Positions 34,363-43,079 are shown, numbered from the stretch's first letter. The stretch: DNA of 45,528 nucleotides from Desulfovibrio sp. (GCF_019424165.1 NZ_JAHZAA010000011.1:26077-71604); one strand, 5' to 3'. Numbers and translations are program-made. The notes: generated by a model from the letters alone, not told the origin.

Positions 34363-34653
34363 GACATTGTATAAAAAGGAGGGAGAACAGTTTTTTGCGG
34401 GCAGAGTTGTGAAAAAACAGCACAATGTGCTGTAGTCGGGATATGTTTATCGTCTATTCAAAGCTGATGAGGTGTATACCTTTACTGTTACTACCGGATA
34501 TTTATTCGTAGTATGCTAAAATAGCACAATTAAAAGTCATAAAATAAAGAAAACAGTATATAAAGGAAACATAAAATTTATTTAATTTAAAAAGGATATC
34601 TAAAAGTAAAACAAAACTGAAATCAGATGAAATGTTATTTTCTCGGTAACAGA
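34350..34653. other. AT-rich spacer between the two XRE genes
   Basis: No gene is visible. A plus-strand TATAAA (34370-34375) and a strong ribosome-binding sequence AAGGAGGGAG (34377-34386) are present. The only start that follows gives five codons, so it may be the relic of a lost divergent gene. A 22-codon frame at 34443 lacks a ribosome site. Confidence 0.4.
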
Positions 34654-34848
34654 CTATTCCGAGAACAAATCTTTAACTTTTACATCCAGCGCCTGGGCGA
34701 TATTCAAAAGTGTGGACATCCGACATTCGATAATAAGGTGATTTCTCGCTCGTGTTATAGTTTGACTCGACAAACCTGTTCGCGCTTCAAGCTCTTTGTA
34801 CGTCACCTTTTTTTCATTCATTATCTTTTTAAGATTGCTTCTCAACAT
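34654..34848 (-). CDS. small XRE/Cro-type helix-turn-helix regulator (64 aa)
   Basis: The 64 residues are almost entirely a single helix-turn-helix domain (LRSNLKKIMNEKKVTYKELE, then TGLSSQTITRARN and LLNIAQALDVKVKDLF), like the compact Cro-type regulators of phages and mobile elements. The ATG at 34848 has GAGG six bases upstream. It is AT-rich. A palindrome closely related to that of the first XRE gene lies about 50 bases upstream, at 34896-34917. It may be an antagonist or partner of the first regulator. No toxin partner is recognisable. Confidence 0.82.
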   Translation of the reverse strand: MLRSNLKKIMNEKKVTYKELEARTGLSSQTITRARNHLIIECRMSTLLNIAQALDVKVKDLFSE

Positions 34849-35181
34849 GTCGCTACCTCTCACCAGAATATCTTAGCAGCCTTGCTCTAACTAGTTTACG
34901 GTGATATATCACTGTAAAAAGTCAGAATTGCTCCGGTTCTGAGGCAATCGCGCGGCACTGCAAACAACACCCGCTTTCACGGCGTGCCCGCAAAAACTGC
35001 AAAAAGCATACAATGTTGTGCAAAATCAAAACCTGCTGCACCGCATTTTGCGCCCAGCCGGGCTCACTCCAGGCCATGCGCCACAAAACACGGTCCGGAT
35101 TGTCCCTGCCGGGTTCCATAAACCCATGTGGATGCCGGCAGCAGGCAATCTTTGCTCTGCAACTTCTGCAAGGAGGATGTG
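34849..35181. other. spacer between the second XRE gene and the chemoreceptor
   Basis: Divergent spacer with operator B at its left end. No convincing promoter for the chemoreceptor gene is visible and no gene is called. Base composition changes from AT-rich to GC-rich near 34930, which probably marks the edge of the imported segment. Confidence 0.4.
34896..34917 (-). promoter_or_regulatory. operator B upstream of the second XRE gene
   Basis: TTAC-G-GTGATATATCAC-T-GTAA is a 22-bp dyad with a perfect 12-bp core. Its centre GGTGATATATCACT (34900-34913) differs from operator A (GGTAATATATTACC) at three positions, two of which are compensatory and keep the symmetry. It lies between a possible minus-strand -35 TTTACA and a weak -10. 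Confidence 0.6.
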
Positions 35182-36933
35182 ATGAACTTTTTTTCCAATC
35201 TGAAAGTAGGCACCAAGCTTACAGCCCTGATTGTTCTTTTGCTGCTTTGCATGGCAGGCATCGCTTTCTGGGGCATCCGGCAGCTCGGCCTGGTAAACGA
35301 CGAGGCCGACAGCATGTACTCCACTGACCTGCATGGCCTTGCCTATGCCAATGCGGCCAATATCCACATGCTCGCGTCCGTGCGGGCGCTTTACAATGTC
35401 ATACTTTTCCCCCCTGACGTCCGCCCGAGATATGTGCAGAATTATGCCCGCTACACCGGACAGGCTGTGGAGGCCCTGAAAAAGGTTGAGCCGCTCATCA
35501 CCGATGAAAGCAACAGGCTTTTGCTGCAAAAACTGCAACAGGCTTTTGCCGAGATGGATTCCGGCTACAAAGAACTGATCAGCAAAGTGGATACCGTTTC
35601 CGCAGAAGGCCTGCTTGATGATCTGGTCAGGATGCGTGAACAGGTCAACGGTGTGGAAAGCATGATGGGTGATCTTGGCGCAGCAATGATGCGCGAAGCA
35701 GAGCGGCGGTCGGTGGAAACCACAGCAACCTACGAACGCGGTCGCCTGTACAGTTTTGCACTGCTGGCACTGGGCCTTGTGCTCGGCGCACTATATGGCC
35801 TTGCCACAAAGCGGGGCATAGCCAATCCGCTGGTGTCTATCGCGGGCAAGGCCACACGGGTAGCCGGCGGCGACCTGGACCAGGATTTCAGCCTGAACCG
35901 TTCTGACGAAATCGGGCAATTGGCCGACGCGCTGGCCCATATGGTGGAGAACCTGCGCCGCCGCATTGCCGAAGCCGAAGAACAGAGCGCGGCAGCCCGC
36001 GAGCAAAGCAGGCTGGCAGCAGCCGCCACAGAAGAGGCCAATATCGCCAAGGGCAAGGCCGAAGAAGGCCACAAGGCCATCCTGCTCACGGCTGAAAACA
36101 TCGAAGGCGTGACCGCCCGGCTGTATACGGCCACCGAAGAACTCTCTGCCCAGATCCAGGAATCCACCAGAGGAACCGACATCCAGCGCGAGCGCGTGGC
36201 CACGTCTGCCACAGCTATGGAAGAAATGAACTCCACCGTGCTTGAAGTGGCGCGCAATGCGGGGGTAGCGGCAGACGGGGCCAACCTTGCCCGTGAAAAC
36301 GCGCTTCAGGGTGAATCGATAGTTCGCCAGTCTGTGGAATCCATCAGCGTCGTGCAGACAGATGCCCAGCGCCTCAAAGGATATATGGAATCATTGGGAG
36401 AACGGGCAGAAAACATCGGAACCATCATGACGGTTATTTCAGACATCGCGGATCAGACCAATCTGCTGGCTCTCAACGCAGCCATTGAGGCGGCCCGCGC
36501 CGGAGAAGCAGGACGCGGCTTTGCCGTGGTGGCCGATGAGGTGCGCAAGCTGGCCGAAAGTACAATGAACGCCACCAAAGAAGTGGGAGAAGCCATCAGC
36601 GGCATACAGCAGGGAACCAGAGACAGCATCAGCGCAGTGGAACAAACCTCTACCGAACTCAATGGCACGGCCGAGCTTGTGGAAAAATCCGGCCAGTCGC
36701 TGGTGGAAATAGTAAATAATGTTGGAACCGTGGCAGATCAGGTACGCAATATTGCGGCGGCGGCAGAAGAACAGTCCGCGGCCAGCGAAGAAATTACCCG
36801 CGCTCTGGACGAAATAAACCGCATGGCCGACGAGGGGGCCACCGCCATGCATATGTGCGCCCAGGCGGTGGTGGAACTGTCTGAGCAGACGGACGGGCTA
36901 AAAAACCTGGTTATCGACCTGCGCGGCAAATAA
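35182..36933 (+). CDS. methyl-accepting chemotaxis protein
   Basis: This 583-residue chemoreceptor has a membrane helix at about 12-31, a periplasmic four-helix-bundle sensing region of about 155 residues, a second helix at about 188-208 and a HAMP domain (about 209-265, with NPLVSIAGKATRVAGGDLDQ). The signalling coiled coil has the conserved hairpin tip (DQTNLLALNAAIEAARAGE, near residues 428-446). AAGGAGG upstream sets the ATG at 35182; an in-frame earlier start is not needed. It is followed 35 bases later by a pseudo-receiver/HD-GYP gene and lies in the block inserted between flhA and flhF. The signal is unknown. Confidence 0.92.
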   Translation: MNFFSNLKVGTKLTALIVLLLLCMAGIAFWGIRQLGLVNDEADSMYSTDLHGLAYANAANIHMLASVRALYNVILFPPDVRPRYVQNYARYTGQAVEALKKVEPLITDESNRLLLQKLQQAFAEMDSGYKELISKVDTVSAEGLLDDLVRMREQVNGVESMMGDLGAAMMREAERRSVETTATYERGRLYSFALLALGLVLGALYGLATKRGIANPLVSIAGKATRVAGGDLDQDFSLNRSDEIGQLADALAHMVENLRRRIAEAEEQSAAAREQSRLAAAATEEANIAKGKAEEGHKAILLTAENIEGVTARLYTATEELSAQIQESTRGTDIQRERVATSATAMEEMNSTVLEVARNAGVAADGANLARENALQGESIVRQSVESISVVQTDAQRLKGYMESLGERAENIGTIMTVISDIADQTNLLALNAAIEAARAGEAGRGFAVVADEVRKLAESTMNATKEVGEAISGIQQGTRDSISAVEQTSTELNGTAELVEKSGQSLVEIVNNVGTVADQVRNIAAAAEEQSAASEEITRALDEINRMADEGATAMHMCAQAVVELSEQTDGLKNLVIDLRGK

Positions 36934-36968
36934 CCATCGGCCGCCAATGATCATATGGGGAGACGCGC

Positions 36969-38033
36969 ATGCATACGCCTCTGATTGTATCCGTAGGAAT
37001 GACTCCGACACTGACCCGCCAACTGGAGCAGGCTCTGCCCGGTTGCACCTTCACTCACCATTCCTGTGAAGACACCGCCCTGGATGATATCATCGCGCGG
37101 CTGCCCCGTGTCGTTCTGTTTTCTCCAGCACCCGTCGGCAATGCGGAAAACAGGTATGCTTTTTTGCTTCGCCTCTCTGCGCTCCAGCAATCTTCACGGC
37201 CGCCCGTCATCGTTTTGTCAGGGCACAGCGCACTTCTTGAAGATAAAGAGGCCGCCTTCAGCGCGGGAGCTTACGACTACCTTACACAACCCGTAACCAA
37301 CAGCGAGCTTGCCATACGCATGGCGGCCACCCTGGGCCAATGCCGCACAGAGGAGGCTTTTTTACACCTGAGCGCCCACATGTCTTCTTCCAGAAACATT
37401 TTCCTGAAAGGCATGGCCACCCTCACCGCCATGAAAGACCCGGATACCGGCGGGCACCTCCTGCGTGTGGCGCGATACATCAAGGTACTGCTGGAGGTTC
37501 CCGCCATGCAGCGGCACGCCTCCGGACCCCTGACCGGGCAGGATATAAAGGAGATGAGCAAGGCCGCCATCCTGCACGATATCGGCAAGGTGCATATTCC
37601 TGATGCCATTCTGCAAAAACCCGGCCCCCTGACAGCCGAAGAATTCAACACCATCAAAACCCACACCCTGCATGGAGGCAACCTGCTGCACAGTCTCCGG
37701 CTTATTTCCGATTCCCGCTTTCTTGATTTTGCCGAACAAATCGCGCGTACCCACCACGAGCGCTGGGACGGGTCCGGCTATCCCCTGTCCCTGCAAGGTG
37801 ATGAAATCCCGTATGTGGGGCGGCTCATGGCGGTGGCCGATGTCTACGATGCCACCCGCTTTGCCCGCGTTTACAAGGGCGCGTGGCCTCATTCCGTATC
37901 CACACAGTATATTATGGACAACAGGGGAACGCTCTTTGACCCTGTTGTGGCTGCATGTTTTTACGAAAACCGGGAAATATTCAAAAACATCTCAACCAGC
38001 TTTCAGAAAATCGGCTCCACCTTTATTGCCTGA
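36969..38033 (+). CDS. HD-GYP domain protein with degenerate receiver domain
   Basis: The product is 354 residues. Residues 1-120 have the spacing of a response-regulator receiver. However, the acidic pocket and phosphoacceptor aspartate are absent (VVLFSPAP where an Asp is expected) and the conserved lysine is replaced (YLTQP), so it is unlikely to be phosphorylated. Residues about 145-340 form an HD-GYP domain with His163, HD at 203-204, HHERWDGSGYP at 262-272 (GYP 270-272) and VADVYDA. HD-GYP proteins hydrolyse cyclic di-GMP. The metal and GYP residues are intact, so activity is plausible. It probably shares an operon with the chemoreceptor upstream. Confidence 0.85.
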   Translation: MHTPLIVSVGMTPTLTRQLEQALPGCTFTHHSCEDTALDDIIARLPRVVLFSPAPVGNAENRYAFLLRLSALQQSSRPPVIVLSGHSALLEDKEAAFSAGAYDYLTQPVTNSELAIRMAATLGQCRTEEAFLHLSAHMSSSRNIFLKGMATLTAMKDPDTGGHLLRVARYIKVLLEVPAMQRHASGPLTGQDIKEMSKAAILHDIGKVHIPDAILQKPGPLTAEEFNTIKTHTLHGGNLLHSLRLISDSRFLDFAEQIARTHHERWDGSGYPLSLQGDEIPYVGRLMAVADVYDATRFARVYKGAWPHSVSTQYIMDNRGTLFDPVVAACFYENREIFKNISTSFQKIGSTFIA

Positions 38034-38415
38034 ATCCGGGGCGGCACATGGGCCGTAACACTGTGCGGCATGCCCGGTCCCTGCCGGGCGTACTCCCCAG
38101 TCCGCCGTAACCGGCCCGGATGCCCTTGCCGCCCCACCCCCTGTGCGAAGCGCCACGAACTTCGCACAGGGGGACCTTGCCCCGGTCCCGCAAGCCCCTG
38201 TTCCGCCTGGCTCAGACAGGCGGTTTTCTCTTTTCCTGCCGTGCCTTTGCCTGAACAATCCCGCAATACACGCCCTGCGCGCATGAGCATGCCGCCTCTT
38301 GCTCTCCCCTGTTTTTCAGCTTGGCCCTTAATTTGCATTTAGTCAGTGTGCTGTCAAACATACGGCACAACGGCAATAACGGGCGGCGCAACCGCCGTCA
38401 GTCAAAGGAAAGGCC
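38034..38415. other. spacer before flhF with a 14-bp hairpin
   Basis: No gene is supported. CCCCCTGTGCGAAG (38137-38150) and CTTCGCACAGGGGG (38160-38173) form a perfect hairpin with a 9-base loop, without a T-run. The sigma-54 site of flhF lies at 38321-38337. Confidence 0.5.
38321..38337 (+). promoter_or_regulatory. sigma-54 type promoter of flhF
   Basis: TTGGCCCTTAATTTGCA has GG at 38323-38324 and GC at 38335-38336 with 10 bases between, matching the RpoN spacing, and TTGC at -12. It lies 79 bases before the flhF ATG and resembles the site at 294-310. Confidence 0.65.
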
Positions 38416-39459
38416 ATGCAGGTAAAGACGTTCACCGGCACCACATCGCAGGAGATTCTGGCAAGAATCAAGGCCGAAATGGGGCCAGATGCCGTCATCC
38501 TGGGCAACCGCACCTACCGCAAGAACGGCGCGGTCTGCCACGAAATCACGGCGGGGATGGAGCGCCCCCAGTCCGCTAACGGCGCGTCCGGCGGCACTCC
38601 GGGCGGATGGGGCGAATGGCACAAGGAGTGGCAGCAGATCAAGGATCAACTCTTTGCCCTTATGAAGCCCGCCATCCAGCTTGAGCGCCTGACCCCCCGT
38701 CAGCGCGTTGCCCTTGAGTATCTCCAGCGCGAAGGAATTTCTGACGCTGTGGCCGTGGACCTGTACCAGCGCCTAGTGGCGCAGCCCGGCGCATCCGTGC
38801 TGGAATGCCTGTGCGGCATGGTTCCGGTCAAGGGATGGGGTCCGGCGTACTGGGATCAGCGGCTGCACCTGATGGCGGGGCCGTTCGGCTTCGGCAAAAC
38901 CACTACTGCCCTGCGCTTTGCCCTGCACCGCCGCAAGGCGGAACCTGAAGCGCGCATAGCCTTCATCAATGCCGACTGCCTGCGCGGCAACGGTCGTCTG
39001 GTGCTGCGGCACTGGGCTGAACTTTCAAATTTCAGCTACCTTGAAGCCCCGGACAAGGCCGCCATGCAGGAAGCGCTGCGGGCTACGGCCGATGCAGATG
39101 CCGTGTTCATAGACGTTCCCGGCCTTGACCGCACCACAAGTCTTGTGCAATGGCGCGAAGAAATGGGTCTGGCACAGGTGGACGCCGCCACGCATCTCAC
39201 GCTTTCTCCCTATTGCGATGCCGTGCAGATTCAGGCATTTCTGCACCGCTACAAATGCGACGGCCCGGGGTCCCTGGTATGGACAAAGCTGGACGAAGCC
39301 GTGAGCTTTGGTACTATAGTCAACGTGGCGTGCGCCGCCGGTTTGCCCATATCGGCACTGTCTTATGGCGCGGAACTCAAGGAGAGCCTTGCCCCGGCCA
39401 CGGAGCCGCTGGTGTGGCGACTGATTTTCAAAAGGCAAATCCCCGGCCAGGCGGCTTAA
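38416..39459 (+). CDS. flhF: flagellar biosynthesis regulator FlhF (SRP-type GTPase)
   Basis: FlhF places the flagellum at the cell pole and is a GTPase of the SRP54/FtsY family. The 347-residue product starts MQVKTFTGTTSQEILARIKAEMGPDAVILG, of which residues 1-20 are diagnostic. It has a short basic/linker region, the N-domain, and the G-domain with P-loop GPFGFGKTTT at 155-164 (usually GPTGVGKTTT), then NADCLRG and WTKLDEA for guanine recognition. AAAGGAAAGG precedes the ATG. It is the first gene after the sigma-54 site and 29 bases before flhG. Confidence 0.94.
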   Translation: MQVKTFTGTTSQEILARIKAEMGPDAVILGNRTYRKNGAVCHEITAGMERPQSANGASGGTPGGWGEWHKEWQQIKDQLFALMKPAIQLERLTPRQRVALEYLQREGISDAVAVDLYQRLVAQPGASVLECLCGMVPVKGWGPAYWDQRLHLMAGPFGFGKTTTALRFALHRRKAEPEARIAFINADCLRGNGRLVLRHWAELSNFSYLEAPDKAAMQEALRATADADAVFIDVPGLDRTTSLVQWREEMGLAQVDAATHLTLSPYCDAVQIQAFLHRYKCDGPGSLVWTKLDEAVSFGTIVNVACAAGLPISALSYGAELKESLAPATEPLVWRLIFKRQIPGQAA

Positions 39460-39488
39460 GCACGGCCTAAACTATGCGGAGCACACAG

Positions 39489-40301
39489 ATGAGCGGCACA
39501 TTCCCCCTGGTATTTTCCGTCACTTCCGGCAAGGGCGGGGTAGGCAAGACCAATGTTTCGGTCAACCTGGCCATCTGCCTTGCGCAGCTTGGCAAACAGG
39601 TGGTGCTCATTGATGCGGACCTGGGCCTTGCCAACGTGGACGTGGTGCTTGGCCTTACGCCGCAGAAAAATATCTTTCATCTCTTTCACGAGGGCGCCAG
39701 CGTGGGCGACATCCTTTTTCCCACGCCTTACGGATTTTCCATCCTGCCCGCCTCTTCGGGCATGAGCGAAATGCTCACCCTCTCCACAGGCCAGAAGCTG
39801 GAACTGCTGGACGCCGTGGATGAGCTGGAAGACGACCTTGATTACCTCATCGTGGACACCGGGGCGGGCATCAGCGACAATGTTCTCTACTTCAACATGG
39901 CCGCCCAGGAGCGCCTTGTGGTGCTCACCCCCGAGCCGACGTCTCTTACAGACGCCTACGCCCTCATCAAGGTTCTCAAGACCAACCACGGCGTGGAGCG
40001 CTTCAGGGTATGCGTCAACATGGCCCCGGACCAGAAGACCGCCAAGGAAATGTTTGTGCGGCTGGCCCAGGCCTGCGACCACTTTTTAAGCGGTGTTTCA
40101 CTGGAGCTTGTAAGCGTCATCCCGCGCGATACGGGCGTGCGCAAGGCCGTTGTGCAGCAGTTGCCCTTCTGCATCAGTGAGCCGCAAAGCCCGGCATCAC
40201 GCGCCGTCATGGATCTGGCGCGGGGCATAACGCAGTGGGATGTGCCCGAAAATCTTGACGGCAACATCAAATTTTTCTGGAAAAAACTGCTTTTCCGCTA
40301 G
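39489..40301 (+). CDS. flhG: flagellar number regulator FlhG/FleN (MinD-like ATPase)
   Basis: This is a MinD/ParA-type ATPase of about 270 residues that works with FlhF to limit flagellar number. The deviant Walker A motif KGGVGKT is at 15-21, followed by LIDADLGLANVDVVLGL and VDTGAGIS (Walker B region). A C-terminal basic amphipathic stretch (IKFFWKKLLFR) should bind the membrane. I prefer the ATG at 39489, which has GCGGAG eight bases upstream, over the ATG at 39474. Confidence 0.93.
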   Translation: MSGTFPLVFSVTSGKGGVGKTNVSVNLAICLAQLGKQVVLIDADLGLANVDVVLGLTPQKNIFHLFHEGASVGDILFPTPYGFSILPASSGMSEMLTLSTGQKLELLDAVDELEDDLDYLIVDTGAGISDNVLYFNMAAQERLVVLTPEPTSLTDAYALIKVLKTNHGVERFRVCVNMAPDQKTAKEMFVRLAQACDHFLSGVSLELVSVIPRDTGVRKAVVQQLPFCISEPQSPASRAVMDLARGITQWDVPENLDGNIKFFWKKLLFR

Positions 40302-40463
40302 GATATCTATTTTGGCCCAGGCAGGCGGGCATCAGTTCCGCCCCAACATCAACCTTAACGTGGAATAACGCGTTCTGCACAGCCTGGCGGGCAAGGGCAG
40401 CGGCGCACAACCGGCATTCAGCATGCCACGGGGTGGAAGAGGCAAAACCGGAAGGATAGCAAC

Positions 40464-41246
40464 ATGAAAACCGGAACAGCCCAAGCGCATACCCCCGGCC
40501 CCTGGGAAGCGCTCGAAACCGGGGCAACCGCCTGGGAAAATTTTTCTCCGGCAGAGCAGGAAGCCGTGGTGCGTCATTATGCACCCAAAATCCGCTTTCT
40601 GGCCCTGCGTCTCAAGGCCAAGCTGCCGCGCAGCGTGGAACTGGGCGAACTCATCAGCTCCGGAACGCTCGGCCTTATGGAGGCCCTGGGCAAGTTTCGT
40701 CCGCAGTTGGGCATACGCTTTGAAACCTACGCTGAAAGCCGCATTCGCGGTGCCATGCTGGACGAATTGCGCAGGCTGGACTGGTTCCCCCGCTCTTTGC
40801 GCCAGCGGGTGCGCATTCTTGATGAAGCCATGCGCAAGGTGGAGCACGAGCACGGCCGCCAAGCCACGGAAGAAGAGCTTCAGGCCATTACCGACCTTCC
40901 CCTGCGGGACGTGCGCCAGGGGCTTGAAGCGCTGCAAAACCAACTTTGGCTCTCACTGGACGCCATACAGGACACCATCTCGGGTGATGCCCAGGAACCC
41001 GGAGGAGAACCCTACCGCAAAACAGCTTTTCGTGAATTGGTGGAAAGGGTTGCCCCTCTTATAGATCGCTTGACGCCAAGAGAAAAGCTGGTACTGTCAC
41101 TCTACTATACTGATGAGCTGAATATGCGTGAAACTGCTGAAGTCATGGGCATCACAGAAGGCCGCGTTTCACAGTTGCATTCACAGGCCCTGAGCCGCCT
41201 GCGCAAAGAATTCGTCAGCCTGTATGGTGAGGACGCTGACATATAA
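40464..41246 (+). CDS. fliA: flagellar sigma factor FliA (sigma-28)
   Basis: This alternative sigma factor of 260 residues directs late flagellar and chemotaxis genes. Region 2 (FLALRLKAKLPRSVELGELISSGTLGLMEALGKF, about 44-77, then ETYAESRIRGAMLDELRRLDW) and region 4 (LTPREKLVLSLYYTDELNMRETAEVMGITEGRVSQLHSQAL, about 203-243) are both complete. Quoted spans are key segments only. AAGGATAG precedes the ATG. It lies 162 bases after flhG and 75 bases before cheY, probably in the flhF operon. Confidence 0.95.
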   Translation: MKTGTAQAHTPGPWEALETGATAWENFSPAEQEAVVRHYAPKIRFLALRLKAKLPRSVELGELISSGTLGLMEALGKFRPQLGIRFETYAESRIRGAMLDELRRLDWFPRSLRQRVRILDEAMRKVEHEHGRQATEEELQAITDLPLRDVRQGLEALQNQLWLSLDAIQDTISGDAQEPGGEPYRKTAFRELVERVAPLIDRLTPREKLVLSLYYTDELNMRETAEVMGITEGRVSQLHSQALSRLRKEFVSLYGEDADI

Positions 41247-41321
41247 CGATGCTACGGGCAGGCGCGAACATCGCGGCAAGCCCCGCTACGGCGCCCCCGC
41301 AGGCGTTAAGGAGCTTTCAAC

Positions 41322-41702
41322 ATGCCTTACAATCCCAATATGCGTGTTCTTGTGGTTGACGACTTTTCCACCATGCGCCGCATTGTGCGCAACATTCTGC
41401 GCCAGATCGGCTTTCAGAACGTGGTGGAGGCCGATGACGGCACCACCGCATGGGAAGTGCTCAACCGCGAAAAAATAGACTTTATCGTGTCAGACTGGAA
41501 TATGCCCAACATGACGGGTATTGAGCTTCTGCGCAAAGTGCGCGCCAGCGAACAGTTCGCGCACATTCCCTTTCTTATGGTTACGGCCGAAGCCCAGCAG
41601 GAAAACATTATCGAAGCCGTGCAAGCCAAGGTTTCCAACTATATCGTCAAGCCGTTCACTGCTGACACCATGAAGCAGAAGATCGACAAAATCTTCGGCT
41701 GA
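41322..41702 (+). CDS. cheY: chemotaxis response regulator CheY
   Basis: This single-domain receiver of 126 residues has all key sites: acidic pocket Asp13 and Asp14, phosphoacceptor Asp58 (VSDWNMP), Thr88 and Lys110 (VKPFTA). Phospho-CheY binds the flagellar switch protein FliM. AAGGAG (41308-41313) lies upstream of the ATG. Its place between fliA and fliL is consistent with a dedicated flagellar CheY. Confidence 0.95.
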   Translation: MPYNPNMRVLVVDDFSTMRRIVRNILRQIGFQNVVEADDGTTAWEVLNREKIDFIVSDWNMPNMTGIELLRKVRASEQFAHIPFLMVTAEAQQENIIEAVQAKVSNYIVKPFTADTMKQKIDKIFG

Positions 41703-41761
41703 TCCGTTGTGGGGGCGCTCCTGCGGGCGGCAGGCCCCTGCGTGGCGGCCAGGAGAACCTT

Positions 41762-42427
41762 GTGGCAAACAAGACAGACGTCAAAGACGCTCCCGCCAGG
41801 GACGAAATGCAGATATCACTGGGGCCGGACCCGGCCGTGCGCAAGGTGGATCTGGATCTTGACGACGCCCCATTCCTGAAAGAAGAACAGGAAGCAGCCA
41901 GTCCGGCCGTACAGGATGACAAAAAGCTTCCCGCCCAGGTTGCCCCTGATCCAAAAGCAGAAAAAAAACAAAAGCTTCTTATTCTCGGCGCCGGGGCCGT
42001 TGCCCTTCTGCTGATTCTTGGCGCCGCCGTGTGGTGGTTTTTTCTGCGTACGCCGCCGCCCCCTCCCCTTGAAATCAAGCCCGAAGTCATTGTGGTTCCG
42101 TCCCAGCCCGTGGATGTGCCGCCCGCCGATTATGTCAAAGAGCTGGCCCCCTTTGTGGTTCCCCGTCAGGTGGACGGCATGGCCCGCTTTCTGGTGTGCA
42201 AATTTTCGACAATCAGCAAGAGTTCCAGCGTCAGCGGCGAGATGGATCACAAGATGATCTCCTTGCGCGACGCCCTGTTCTTCTATCTGAGCGGCAAGAG
42301 TGACGACTACTTGCTTAACCCGGGCAATGCTGTCACCATCAAGAGAGATCTGACGAGCATTCTTAATGACTACCTGTCCTCGGGTCGCATTGATGACGTG
42401 CTTTTTGAAAGCTATCTTGCGGAATAA
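41762..42427 (+). CDS. fliL: flagellar basal body-associated protein FliL
   Basis: The 221-residue protein has a long acidic cytoplasmic N-terminus (1 to about 70), one membrane helix (about 72-93), a proline-rich linker (TPPPPPLEIKPE) and a periplasmic domain that fits FliL, which surrounds and supports the stator units. The start is GTG at 41762, supported by AGGAGA six bases upstream and by the absence of a nearby ATG. The cytoplasmic tail is longer than in enteric FliL. It lies 59 bases after cheY. Confidence 0.85.
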   Translation: MANKTDVKDAPARDEMQISLGPDPAVRKVDLDLDDAPFLKEEQEAASPAVQDDKKLPAQVAPDPKAEKKQKLLILGAGAVALLLILGAAVWWFFLRTPPPPPLEIKPEVIVVPSQPVDVPPADYVKELAPFVVPRQVDGMARFLVCKFSTISKSSSVSGEMDHKMISLRDALFFYLSGKSDDYLLNPGNAVTIKRDLTSILNDYLSSGRIDDVLFESYLAE

Positions 42428-42749
42428 GGCAGAACCGCGCTGACGCACGGCGCTGCCCGCCAGCCGGGCAGCCTGCCACAGCCGCTGAAAAAACGGCGAC
42501 TCCCGGAAAACCGGATGCAGTGCAACATACCGGTTTTCAGCAGGCCATCGGCGAAAAAACGCTTTTGCAACCACAGCCATCGCCCGGCAGCATCCGGAAT
42601 TTTATGGTCGCACACCTTGCACAACACTGTTCCGACAACCGTAAGGGTACGCGCCCGTAACAAGGGCCGGGTGTACACGCCCCAACGGCACATCGAAGCG
42701 GGGAGACAAAAAACACTCGAATAACCTGCTCTAGCCCACGGAGACCGCC
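42428..42749. other. spacer after fliL with a hairpin
   Basis: GAAAACCGG (42506-42514) and CCGGTTTTC (42530-42538) form a 9-bp stem that may end the flhF-fliL transcript. No gene is supported. A sigma-54-like sequence near 42605-42625 has an 11-base instead of 10-base spacing and was not accepted. Confidence 0.45.
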
Positions 42750-43079
42750 ATGAGCGTTGACGCCACCATGGCCGTGCTGTATGCCCAGACAGGCATGGCT
42801 ACCTCCATGGCCAATGCGGCAGCTGTAGGCCCGCAGGCCGCTGCTGCCATGTCGCGGGTGCTTGCCGCTGAAATGGCCCGGCAGGAACGGCAGCAAATCG
42901 CCAAGAGCGAGGCGGGCGACAAGGCCCACCTGTCGCCCGATGCAGATGGCGGCCCACCTGTGCCGCAGTTCGGCAGCCGCCGCCGCAAACGCCCGCCGCC
43001 ACCGCCGCCGGAAGCCAGTGATGCCCCGCGCGAGCCGGAATCCCCCTTGGTGGGCAAACTTCTGAATGTTAAAGTATGA
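42750..43079 (+). CDS. small alanine/proline-rich protein of unknown function (109 aa)
   Basis: ACGGAGA upstream supports the ATG at 42750. Residues 1-55 are alanine-, methionine- and glutamine-rich and probably helical. Residues 66-100 are proline-rich with a run of six Pro after RRRK, and the C-terminus is GKLLNVKV. There is no signal peptide or membrane helix. The stop overlaps the next start by 4 bases (ATGA), so the two are translationally coupled. Its position at the end of the flagellar cluster suggests, but does not prove, a motility role. Confidence 0.7.
   Translation: MSVDATMAVLYAQTGMATSMANAAAVGPQAAAAMSRVLAAEMARQERQQIAKSEAGDKAHLSPDADGGPPVPQFGSRRRKRPPPPPPEASDAPREPESPLVGKLLNVKV

Noticed and set aside
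34443..34511. 22-codon hydrophobic frame between the XRE genes, a possible small toxin
   Set aside because: No ribosome site upstream and no similarity to a known toxin type.
42605..42625. sigma-54-like sequence (TGGTCGCACACCTTGC)
   Set aside because: The spacing between GG and GC is 11 instead of 10 bases, which RpoN does not normally accept.
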